Shown one piece after another: positions 57,258-64,000 of a stretch of DNA of 64,000 nt; the first letter of the stretch is position 1, and the number at the start of each line of letters is the position of its first letter. The position numbers and the translations under genes are program-made. The notes under the pieces were generated by a model, which was not told the DNA's origin, did not search any database, and worked only from the letters and a program-made list of their open reading frames with translations. The stretch comes from CAYYJR01 sp964472305 (GTDB taxonomy: Bacteria; Armatimonadota; Hebobacteria; CAIYQO01). The stretch is from assembly GCA_964472305.1 (NCBI GenBank), contig CAYYJR010000007.1:62001-126000 (forward strand), in the 5' to 3' direction.

Positions 57258-57432
57258 GGCACGGCGGTGGGGCGTCCACTCACCCATGCCCTGCTGCTCT
57301 TCATCACCGAGCATCTGGACACGCCGGTGGAACGCGTGATCATCGACGTGTCCAACAACACCTACTATGCGCGCTTGATTCGCACCACCCCCGACGGCCC
57401 CATCAGTCTCGACTGCCGCCCCAGCGGAAGAC
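57258..57432 (+). pseudogene. Truncated copy of the DUF151 nuclease gene
   Basis: Corresponds to the middle of the nuclease gene from about 55451 (RPLTH...HLDTPVERVIID-VSNNTYYARLI...LDCRPS). It lacks the N-terminus, has lost one codon (IIDDVS became IIDVS), and after CRPS a deletion joins it directly to the 3' end of the prepilin copy B, destroying the DGIA core. Several substitutions (for example LLSIAEHL to LLFITEHL) show it has drifted. It has a short open frame but is unlikely to be functional. Confidence 0.8.
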
Positions 57433-58866
57433 CTACGGCAGGAAATAGCTCACCTTGAACAGCGGCCCGTCGCGCAGCGCCTGCCTCCCCGCGCCGCCGG
57501 GCGCCAGCATGACGTGGCCGATGCTCGCCGGTCCCTGCGCCTTGCCCGCGCACACGGCATACAGCGTGCGCATCCATGGCCAGTTCGGTTTGTCCGGCAG
57601 TTGGAAGCGATACTTCAGGTTTTCTTGCGGATAATAATATGCCTTCCCATCCGGCATCTTCAGCGCCAGTGCGTCCACATGGTAGGGATCAAAGAAGACC
57701 GAGGAAATCACACCGATGCCGTAGGGGTCGTTGGCGACTTTATCCACCATCTCCGCGTCGTCGCGCACCTCCACCGCTCGCTTGCCGGGGATGATCCCCT
57801 GCTTCTTCAGATACCGCCGCGTGGCACAGGTCTGCGGATAGGTGTAGACCTGAATGGAATTGGCGATATACCCTTGCTGGTGCCACACGCTGACTTCGGC
57901 GGGGGACGCCACAAACGAGTTGTTCGTGTAGCCCTTCGCCATCAGCGCGGGAATCTGCGAGCTCTTGGCCACGATAATCAGCACCGCGTCGCGGGCGAGG
58001 GCCACCGCGTTGCCCGTCGGTTTCGTGCCGTCGGCACAGCCCCACAGGTAGTTCGCCGGACGCTTCTGCGCGGCATACTGGCCGGTGAAGCCTTTCGTGA
58101 AATACGTCGCGCCTGCTTTCACCCGCCATACCTCGGCGGCGGCGGTGATGATCGGCGAGGTGCAATACTCACCGCCGATGGCGAAGCCGGCCTTGCTCGT
58201 CGCGCCGGGAGTGAAGTCGCGCATCCCGCCGGCGGGATTGTCGATCAAGCCCAACCCGGAGGCCGCGTAGAACGCTTTGGTCACCGCATTGCCCAGGTCC
58301 TTTTCGTTGAAAGTCTTCGGCACATACTTCGCGTGACCGTCGGCATACCCGACGATGACGCCGCCGCTATGGCGCGCGACCGGCGTCACGGCCATTGCCG
58401 CGGACGACGTTAATCCACCTCCACCGACTAACCCGCCATGGGGATAAGCATGCCTGGGGCCGGCATCACAGACGACGCCAACCTCCGTCGGCGACTTGAT
58501 CTGCGCTTCGGCGACCCCGCTGCCGTCCGCGCGCACCAGCAGACCGGCATAGCCGTAGCTGATCGGTTGCTCGGTCTCGCCGGCCTTGGCGTCACTCGGG
58601 CAATAGAACATTTTCTGGCTGTCACCCAGGTAGGTGGCAATTTTCGATACCCAGTCAACACCGGGGAAGCGTCCGTAGTTGTCCTGGGTATATATCTGCA
58701 CTGCCATCGCGATCTGTCGCACCTGCGCCAGACAGGAACGGCGCGGCGAACGTTCGCGAGCCTTAGCGAAAATGGGGAAGACAATCGCCACGGCGATCGC
58801 AAGGATCGCGATGACGACCAGCAACTCGATGACGCCGAACCCACCTTTTCCGTGTTTCCTACCCAT
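57433..58866 (-). CDS. Prepilin-like protein fused to a phosphate-binding-protein-like domain (copy B)
   Basis: The same length (477 residues) and plan as copy A. The leader MGRKHGKGG is followed by FGVIELLVVIAILAIAVAIVFPIFAKARERSPRRSCLAQVRQIAMAVQIYTQDNYGRFP, which is closer to the standard family sequence than copy A (whose equivalent is WPVFYHPHHDARLPTCLCNVRQM). From about residue 95 to 350 the two proteins are practically identical; the last ~100 residues differ again at scattered sites (YYYPQENLKYRFQLPDKP against YYFPWKNPNYRFMVPAKP). ATG 58866 has AAGGAG 8 nt upstream, and CATAAT upstream may be a -10 box. Surface or pseudopilus assembly would need PilD, PilB and PilC homologues, which are not in the window. 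Confidence 0.75.
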   Translation of the reverse strand: MGRKHGKGGFGVIELLVVIAILAIAVAIVFPIFAKARERSPRRSCLAQVRQIAMAVQIYTQDNYGRFPGVDWVSKIATYLGDSQKMFYCPSDAKAGETEQPISYGYAGLLVRADGSGVAEAQIKSPTEVGVVCDAGPRHAYPHGGLVGGGGLTSSAAMAVTPVARHSGGVIVGYADGHAKYVPKTFNEKDLGNAVTKAFYAASGLGLIDNPAGGMRDFTPGATSKAGFAIGGEYCTSPIITAAAEVWRVKAGATYFTKGFTGQYAAQKRPANYLWGCADGTKPTGNAVALARDAVLIIVAKSSQIPALMAKGYTNNSFVASPAEVSVWHQQGYIANSIQVYTYPQTCATRRYLKKQGIIPGKRAVEVRDDAEMVDKVANDPYGIGVISSVFFDPYHVDALALKMPDGKAYYYPQENLKYRFQLPDKPNWPWMRTLYAVCAGKAQGPASIGHVMLAPGGAGRQALRDGPLFKVSYFLP

Positions 58867-58909
58867 GTGAGTGTCTCCTTTCAAATGGTCTCGTGAGGAC
58901 GAGAGCGGA

Positions 58910-59077
58910 TTATGATGGTAGCATGGCACGGAATGGCAGATGCGATGGGTGACCAGTCGTGAGTGTCAACCGCTTTGCGCGCAGGCGCGCGGGCGGGGAA
59001 GGCATGAATACATGGGGCGCGAGGACGACCGGCAGCGTAATGACGCCGCTTCCACCCTGTCCATGGCGGTTTTGCAT
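58910..59077 (-). pseudogene. Relic of a third prepilin N-terminus
   Basis: From ATG 59077, with AAGGAG 8 nt upstream, the frame reads MQNRHGQGGSGVITLPVVLAP. This matches the start of the two intact copies (KHGKGGFGVIELLVVIAI) but the +1 Phe is Ser, Glu5 is Thr and prolines break the hydrophobic helix. It ends after 55 codons without further similarity. A decayed third copy is the simplest reading. Confidence 0.6.
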
Positions 59078-59395
59078 TTGTCCGTCTCCTTCAGGTTGAG
59101 TCGCCGAACGATAAAGAACCCGATCCGGAGAATATACGCAATAAAACGGAATCAATACGTCTCTATCTTACACGAAATAGATTAACACGGTGTTATGAGG
59201 CGGTTAAGGAATGACGAATGCCGGTGAAAAATGGTAACAAGCGACAGGTGAGAAGTGGTAGTCACCGTTTGGAACAGGGTGAGAACCCCGCGTTAGCATA
59301 TGGTTGTGTCAGCGCCGTCATCATCCCCCTTAGACGCCCGATAAACCGGGCTGTTCGAGATGATTGCCGCGCAAAATCATTATTTAATGCCGGAT
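59078..59395. other. Intergenic region
   Basis: About 320 bases between the prepilin relic and the convergent end of the methyltransferase gene. I see no gene, only a weak 5-bp hairpin near 59337-59352. Confidence 0.4.
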
Positions 59396-60628
59396 TCATC
59401 CGGCGTCTTCCCGTCGCCCGGCGGTTGCCCGCCGGGACAGGGTGGCATCACCACAAATGATCACCACCGCCTTGCCGCGGGCGCGGGTGCAGATGAGAGT
59501 GGCATGGGCCGTGCCGGTGAGCTTCAGTTTCGGGCGCAACTCGTCCGGCGTAAGGGGGAAGCCGCGTTTCTTGATGGTCGCCTGGCCCACGCCGCGCGCG
59601 GCGAGCGCGGCGTTCAGGCGCTTGAGCCCCCACGGCACCACTTCCTGCACGCGAAAGCCGCGCAGCAGCGGGGAGACGATTTCCGTCTCGCCGGTGAGGT
59701 AGGCGATGTCGTCGTCGATGCGGCGCAACCCCAACTCGCCGGCCAGCCGCTGCACCAGGTGCGCGCGCACCACGGCGCCGTCCGGCTCGTAGAGCCACGC
59801 GCCGATCTCGCCGATTTCCGCCGTCGTGGGTCCCAGGTCGGTCAGCGTGTCGCCTTCCGGCAACACCGTCGCGCGCGCGGCGCAGGTGCGGAATTCGCCC
59901 AGCCACAGCACGGCCTCTTTGCACTCTCCCGCCAGCGACACGATCTCCACCTCGGCGGGAACGCGCGCGAACACCAGGTCATAATCCAGCGCGGGCGACA
60001 CCTTCACGGCCACCCGCGGCGCCAGGCGGATCAACTCAAGGCACCAGGAAAGCGGCGGGGAATATTCTTCCGGCAGCAGGCTGGTGCGGCGCCCGGTTTC
60101 GCGGCGGCTGGGATCGATGAAAATGGCATCCGCCTGGCCGGTGAGCGGATGCGCGGCCACAAATTGCGTGACGTCAGCGCGGAGAAAGTCGATGCGGTCG
60201 TGCAGCGCCAGCACGCGCGCGTTGGCGCGCGCCATCTCCAGCGCCAGCGGGTCGCGTTCGACGGCGATCACCCGCCGGGCCGTCTCCGCCAGCGCCAGGC
60301 AGTCGCCGCCCAATCCGCAGCACAGGTCCAGCACGCGCGGCATGCCGGCGAAACGCCGCGCGGTGTGACGCGCCACCGGCGCCGCCGAGGTCATCTCCAA
60401 TCCCTCGCGAGTGAAGAACATCGCCTGCGGGGCGGGAAATTTCGCCGCCGCGCGCCGGCGCAGCCGCGTCAATTCCACCGCCGCGCTCACCAGTTCGGCG
60501 GGATAGTCTTTCCGCCACCGTTCCAGCGTGGGCAACAGCCGGTCGTCGTCCAGCGCCTCCCCGGCCAGCGCGTCCAGCAGGCGGCGTCCCGCGTCCGTTT
60601 GCAGGGCTTGCAGCAGTTCGAGTGTCAT
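59396..60628 (-). CDS. SAM-dependent methyltransferase with THUMP-like C-terminal domain
   Basis: A 410-residue protein. The central class I methyltransferase domain has motif I VLDLCCGLGGDCLAL (~residue 99-113), acidic motif II VIAVERDPLALEMARANA and motif IV IFIDPSRR (~165-172), where DPSRR recalls RNA or protein methyltransferases. The C-terminal ~100 residues (EIVSPLLRGFRVQEVVPWGLKRLNAALAARGVGQATIKKRGFPLTPDELRPKLKLTG) match the THUMP-like domain found with such enzymes. The substrate is unknown; RNA is plausible because THUMP domains bind RNA. No Shine-Dalgarno sequence precedes ATG 60628, but a TACACT lies 8 nt upstream, suggesting a leaderless transcript. The N-terminal ~85 residues are helical. 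Confidence 0.85.
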   Translation of the reverse strand: MTLELLQALQTDAGRRLLDALAGEALDDDRLLPTLERWRKDYPAELVSAAVELTRLRRRAAAKFPAPQAMFFTREGLEMTSAAPVARHTARRFAGMPRVLDLCCGLGGDCLALAETARRVIAVERDPLALEMARANARVLALHDRIDFLRADVTQFVAAHPLTGQADAIFIDPSRRETGRRTSLLPEEYSPPLSWCLELIRLAPRVAVKVSPALDYDLVFARVPAEVEIVSLAGECKEAVLWLGEFRTCAARATVLPEGDTLTDLGPTTAEIGEIGAWLYEPDGAVVRAHLVQRLAGELGLRRIDDDIAYLTGETEIVSPLLRGFRVQEVVPWGLKRLNAALAARGVGQATIKKRGFPLTPDELRPKLKLTGTAHATLICTRARGKAVVIICGDATLSRRATAGRREDAG

Positions 60629-60636
60629 CGCGTTAT

Positions 60637-60642
60637 AGTGTA
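60637..60642 (-). promoter_or_regulatory. Possible -10 box of the methyltransferase gene
   Basis: TACACT on the minus strand, 8 nt upstream of ATG 60628, would place transcription at the start codon. No -35 box is evident, so this is tentative. Confidence 0.35.
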
Positions 60643-60882
60643 ACGCGTTTGCGGAAAAGCGACTACCGCCGGGCGGTCTGCCGGCATGCCGGCGATTATT
60701 TCTCGGCCAGGCTCGTAGAATGCGTCAAATCGGGGAATAACGGTAGCGGAGACGGAACAACGCCCAATCGCGGTTCCGTATCCTTTCGTTTGCGCGTTCG
60801 CTTGACAGATGCCTTTTTGTCCATCACACTAATGAGACAAGGCGCCTGCCCTGAGCACGGGCGCATTCATGGATAGCCGGCA

Positions 60883-62199
60883 ATGCCCTTTTCGCATACC
60901 AGACGCATAGAGACGTGGCTCGGTGCAGCAGACCTCATCCTGCTGCTGGTCTGGTGCGTCGCCGCCTACTTCTTCCCCGCGGGATTCCAGACCACGCTGG
61001 CCTGGACGATGGGCATCGCATGGTACGCGGGCATCATCACCGTCGGCGGTCAGAATCCCGCTTACCTGCACCCGCGCTATCGCATCCTCTATTCGATGGC
61101 GCTCTCGCTGGGATTCGCCACGCTGGTAGGCATCTTCTGGGCGGGATCCGGCCATAACTGGTACCTGATCGGCGGCGCGCACTTCCTCGTGGCGCTGGGG
61201 GTGGTGGGGCTGGTGATGCGCTTCGTGATGGCGTCGATCCTCCAGCGCCCGGCCATCCAGCTCGTACCGTGCCGCCTGCCGGCGATATATCAACCCTTGC
61301 TGGACGAACTGGCGCGCCATCCCCACGTCTACGTGGAACGACCGCTGGACGATCCCGCCGACCCGCTGCCCGAGCGGCGGCCGCGCTACCCGATTTTCCT
61401 GGCCGTCAGCGATCTGCGGCTGCACGAGCGCGCGTTCGCCGCGCTGATGCCGCTGTATCCGCGGGTGGAGATCATCGACATCTGCGAACTCTACGAAAGC
61501 CTGTTGGGCAAGGTGGCGATTATCCGCGTGGACGATGAGTGGGTGTTGCCGCGCGCGCTGCGCGTGCCGTCTCCCATCCGCGAAGTCGTCTCGCGCACCC
61601 TCGATACGCTGTTCGTGCTGATCACCGCGCCGCTCAGCCTGCTGATCATCGGGGTGGCGGCACTGGCGATCAAGCTGACCTCGCCCGGACCGGTCTTTTT
61701 TACCCAGGAGCGGCTGGGACATTACGGCAAACCGTTCCGCATGCTCAAATTGCGCACCATGCGCACCGATGCGGAAGCGGGTGGCGCGCAATGGTCGGGA
61801 CAGGGCGATCCGCGGGTCACCCCGGTGGGACGCCTGTTGCGCGCCACCGGTCTCGACGAGTTGCCGCAGTTCTGGAATATCCTGCGCGGCGAGATGAGTC
61901 TGGTCGGCCCGCGTCCCGAAAGCCCGGAGATCGCCGAACGACTGGCGCGCGAGATTCCGTTTTACCACGCCCGCCTGCTGGCCGCGCCCGGCCTTGCCGG
62001 CTGGGCGCAACTGCACCAGGGTGGCGATACCAGCGCCGACGACGTGTTGAACAAAATTCGCCACGACCTCTATTACCTGAAGCACGGCACTCCGGTGATG
62101 AATCTGCGCATTTTACTCGGCACCGTCCAGATGCTGCTCCACCTGGCTAAACCCCGTCCCCGCGCGAAAGCGGATATGCGGACGCCGGTCGAGAGTTAG
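60883..62199 (+). CDS. Undecaprenyl-phosphate sugar-1-phosphate transferase (polyprenyl glycosylphosphotransferase)
   Basis: This 438-residue membrane enzyme probably starts assembly of a surface polysaccharide by moving a sugar phosphate to the lipid carrier. About four N-terminal helices (residues ~15-125) and a cytosolic Rossmann-like part (~126-225) precede a fifth helix (FVLITAPLSLLIIGVAALAIKL) and the catalytic bacterial sugar-transferase domain: TSPGPVFFTQERLGHYGKPFRMLKLRTM, then DELPQFWNILRGEMSLVGPRPE (~325-346) with the Asp-Glu and PRPE residues. It follows the WbaP-type plan. A perfect TTGACA at 60802-60807 may belong to its promoter, but the -10 box is poor. A glycosyltransferase gene follows 134 nt downstream. 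Confidence 0.9.
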   Translation: MPFSHTRRIETWLGAADLILLLVWCVAAYFFPAGFQTTLAWTMGIAWYAGIITVGGQNPAYLHPRYRILYSMALSLGFATLVGIFWAGSGHNWYLIGGAHFLVALGVVGLVMRFVMASILQRPAIQLVPCRLPAIYQPLLDELARHPHVYVERPLDDPADPLPERRPRYPIFLAVSDLRLHERAFAALMPLYPRVEIIDICELYESLLGKVAIIRVDDEWVLPRALRVPSPIREVVSRTLDTLFVLITAPLSLLIIGVAALAIKLTSPGPVFFTQERLGHYGKPFRMLKLRTMRTDAEAGGAQWSGQGDPRVTPVGRLLRATGLDELPQFWNILRGEMSLVGPRPESPEIAERLAREIPFYHARLLAAPGLAGWAQLHQGGDTSADDVLNKIRHDLYYLKHGTPVMNLRILLGTVQMLLHLAKPRPRAKADMRTPVES

Positions 62200-62333
62200 G
62201 GCGAGTGCTCCCGGAGATCGATCGCCGTGTGCGGTGATGCGCGCGATGCCGGCGTGCGGCACGGATACACGGCGCATTCCTCCCGCTCGCGTCAGGATTG
62301 AAGAGGATAGCGGATGGGGATAAATAAGCACGC

Positions 62334-63494
62334 ATGAGTACTCCGCTCCGCATTGCGCATGTTGTCGAAGCCACCACCGGCGGGGTGGCGCGCCATGTCC
62401 TCGACCTGGTGGCGCATCTGGATCCCGCGGCTTTCACCTGCGTGCTCTACCTTTCTTTCGATCGCCCGGACAGTTGGCGCGACCGCTTCGACGCGGTGCG
62501 CCAGCGCGGCATCGCCATTCGTGAGATTCCGATGGCGCGCGTGCCCGACGCACGGGCGGTGAGCCAGCTTGCCGGCTGGGCGCGGCGCGATGCCGTCGAT
62601 CTGCTGCACCTGCACAGCGCGAAGGCCGGGTATCATGGCCGGCTGGCGGCGCGCGCATCGGGATTGCCGGTCATCTACACGCCACACGCCTTTCCGTTTC
62701 AGCGCACCACCGACTGGCTGCGACCATTTTATCGCATCGTAGAACGCAAACTGGCCCGGCACACCACGCGCATCGTGTGCGTCTCCGCGGGGGAGCGCCA
62801 GGAAGCGCTGGCCGCGGGATTGCCGCCCGAACGGCTGGTGGTGATTCCGAACGGATTGAATTTTGACGCCTGGCCGCTGCCGACCGCGGAGGAACGCCGT
62901 GCCGCGCGCCGCGCGCTGGGGATCGTCGATGAGGATATCGTGCTCGGGGCCATGGCGCGGCTGGTGTCGCAAAAGGGTATCGACCTGCTGCTGGAAGCGG
63001 CTGAGGACGTGATGAGCGATTATCGGCACGCGCGGTTGATGATCTGGGGTGATGGACCACAGCGCCGCCTGTTGCAGGGGATGGCGCGACGGTTGAACCT
63101 GCCGCGCGTTTCGTTTCTCGGCGCCACCCGCGACCCCCGCGCGGCCTTCGCGGCGATGGATGTCTTCTGTGCGCCTTCGCGCTGGGAGGGCGGGCCATAT
63201 GCGGTGCTGGAAGCGATGGCGTGTGGACTCCCGGTTATCGCCTCCGACATTCAGGAACACGCCGATTACCTGCTGGACGGCGAAGGCAGCCTGCTGTTTG
63301 AATCGGAGATTCCCGGCCCGTTGGCCGGCGCGCTGCGCGCGACGCTGGCCGACCTCGACGTGCGGTTAACACTCGGTGAAGCGGCCAGGCGTCACGTAGA
63401 GCGCGGATTTCCCCTCGACCGCATGGTCACGGCAACCGAGACGCTGTATCGCGACGTGCTGGGCAACCCGCGCAGCATCGACGCCGTCGCATAA
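62334..63494 (+). CDS. Glycosyltransferase family 4-type
   Basis: A 386-residue GT-B enzyme. The N-terminal acceptor domain begins RIAHVVEATTGGVARHVLDL, the Gly-rich start of family 4, with HLHSAKAGYHGRLAA near residue 95. The donor-binding domain has VIPNGLNFDAWPL, RLVSQKGIDLLLEAA, and the E-x7-E region PSRWEGGPYAVLEAMACGLPVIASD (~282-306), which holds the nucleotide-sugar. It is probably the next step after the sugar-phosphate transferase in building an exopolysaccharide. There is no signal peptide or membrane span. ATG 62334 lacks a strong ribosome site. The donor sugar is unknown. Confidence 0.9.
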   Translation: MSTPLRIAHVVEATTGGVARHVLDLVAHLDPAAFTCVLYLSFDRPDSWRDRFDAVRQRGIAIREIPMARVPDARAVSQLAGWARRDAVDLLHLHSAKAGYHGRLAARASGLPVIYTPHAFPFQRTTDWLRPFYRIVERKLARHTTRIVCVSAGERQEALAAGLPPERLVVIPNGLNFDAWPLPTAEERRAARRALGIVDEDIVLGAMARLVSQKGIDLLLEAAEDVMSDYRHARLMIWGDGPQRRLLQGMARRLNLPRVSFLGATRDPRAAFAAMDVFCAPSRWEGGPYAVLEAMACGLPVIASDIQEHADYLLDGEGSLLFESEIPGPLAGALRATLADLDVRLTLGEAARRHVERGFPLDRMVTATETLYRDVLGNPRSIDAVA

Positions 63495-63571
63495 ACGCCA
63501 TCGCGCCGATGCGCGCTGCCGGCTGACAGGCCGTGGCAGTTCACTATGCGAGCCGGCCTACCCACTCTCCA

Positions 63572-64000
63572 TTACTCGACCACTTTGGTAATCCGTGCAA
63601 TCTCCGGGTCGGTGAAGATATCGCATTGATCCAGGCTGCGGGTGGAGAACTCGGATACCACCGCGCCCTCCGGGCCGCCCTGGAACCAGTGCAACGTATC
63701 CGGCAGCAGCGTATATTGCTCTCCGGGGTTCAGCGCAATCTCGTGCCAGACGGTGAAATATTGGCGGCGATGGGCGGGGACCAACCCCCGGGGGGGGGCC
63801 GTCGTCTCACCGGGCACGTAGAGGAACACCTGCCCGGCGCGACAGCGGAACGTCTCTTCTTTGCCGGGCCGCCCGTTCACCATCGGATGCCGGTGCTCCG
63901 GGCAGATTTGTCCCGGGAACAGCACCAGTTCCTTCGCACACACCCGCTCGGTATTCACATACACTAGCAGTTCCAACCCGATCTGTTCCAACTCGTTCAG
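63572..64000 (-). CDS. D-lyxose ketol-isomerase-like cupin (5' end outside window)
   Basis: 143 codons remain open to the right edge, so the N-terminus is missing; the first visible TTG at 63991 need not be the start. The cupin core includes CPEHRHP...GKEETFRCRAGQVFLYVPG (two His and a Glu as metal ligands), then the second motif LLPDTLHWFQGG with another His, and ends SEFSTRSLDQCDIFTDPEI. This order fits the D-lyxose isomerase family (YdaE-type), which interconverts D-lyxose with D-xylulose and D-mannose with D-fructose using manganese. A link to the nearby glycosyltransferases (mannose supply) is possible but speculative. Confidence 0.8.
   Translation of the reverse strand: MNELEQIGLELLVYVNTERVCAKELVLFPGQICPEHRHPMVNGRPGKEETFRCRAGQVFLYVPGETTAPPRGLVPAHRRQYFTVWHEIALNPGEQYTLLPDTLHWFQGGPEGAVVSEFSTRSLDQCDIFTDPEIARITKVVE

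Larger units (their letters stand above)
55450..58929. repeat. Tandem duplication of a nuclease-gene fragment plus prepilin gene
   Basis: Unit A (about 55450-57262) and unit B (about 57258-58929) share the 3' half of the nuclease gene, the whole prepilin gene and its upstream region. The prepilin genes are offset by exactly 1667 nt with no length difference. Both unit borders fall at GGCACGG microhomology. In unit B, a deletion at CCCCAGCG microhomology (plus one lost codon) removed about 140 nt of the nuclease part. Confidence 0.85.

Noticed and set aside
60680..60693. Perfect 14-bp palindrome GCCGGCATGCCGGC
   Set aside because: Real in the sequence, but built from GCCGGC, common in GC-rich DNA, and not aligned with any promoter element.
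63786..63798. Long run of C followed by G in the lyxose isomerase-like gene
   Set aside because: Considered as a possible phase-variable tract or sequencing error, but the reading frame through it gives normal cupin sequence, so no frameshift is implied.

Overview
The window is high-GC bacterial chromosome, densely coded, with mostly housekeeping genes in short operons. I read it as an Armatimonadota-type genome. The main clue is the pair of prepilin-like proteins with a G|F...E cleavage site, a hydrophobic segment followed by a 'PIFAKARE' stretch, and an RHsGG...DGH motif; a Gfo/Idh/MocA oxidoreductase and a sulfatase fit with this. The phylum is an inference (moderate confidence). I found no rRNA, tRNA, CRISPR array or insertion sequence.

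Layout. 1-966: 5' part of a secreted polysaccharide deacetylase running off the left edge. 1471-4278: a small hypothetical protein, a penicillin-binding protein and a zinc alcohol dehydrogenase-type enzyme. 5262-7799: clpC behind a ~1 kb gene-poor region. 7972-11773: a small secreted protein, a PhoR/PhoB-like two-component pair and a DNA polymerase III delta-prime subunit. 11870-17760: transketolase and a pterin/folate operon (FAD oxidoreductase, pterin carbinolamine dehydratase, pteridine reductase-like SDR, folB, folK, folE). 18047-19264: an HDOD response regulator. 19604-27835: the complete F1Fo ATP synthase operon on the minus strand, with trpS inserted between atpG and atpD. 28164-30920: a metallophosphatase, a duplicated-domain secreted protein and ilvC. 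31348-35504: a non-canonical, membrane-linked Hsp70 triad (anchored GrpE-like protein, 775-aa Hsp70-like ATPase, six-span membrane protein with a possible degenerate J-like tail). 35594-37865: rpsF-ssb-rpsR-tpiA with a strong promoter, structured leader and strong terminator. 37944-41948: sulfatase, a methionine-rich secreted protein and a Gfo/Idh/MocA oxidoreductase. 42220-48494: a five-gene peptide/oligosaccharide ABC importer. 48617-55731: lipoprotein, rplI, dnaB, guaA, hpt, rho and a bifunctional-nuclease-family protein. 55766-59077: a tandem duplication with two near-identical prepilins apparently fused to a phosphate-binding-protein-like domain, a broken copy of the nuclease gene and a third prepilin relic. 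59396-64000: a THUMP-like methyltransferase, two polysaccharide-assembly enzymes and a partial D-lyxose isomerase-like cupin.

The least ordinary items are: (1) the prepilin/PBP-like fusion genes, with a homogenised core and diverged ends suggesting gene conversion; (2) the membrane-tethered Hsp70/GrpE-like triad; (3) several genes whose predicted promoters place the transcription start on the start codon (leaderless); (4) a perfect 8-bp inverted repeat on the guaA -10 box and a 9-bp hairpin touching the dnaB start; and (5) ketol-acid reductoisomerase and ATP synthase c-subunit residues that leave cofactor and coupling-ion choice open.
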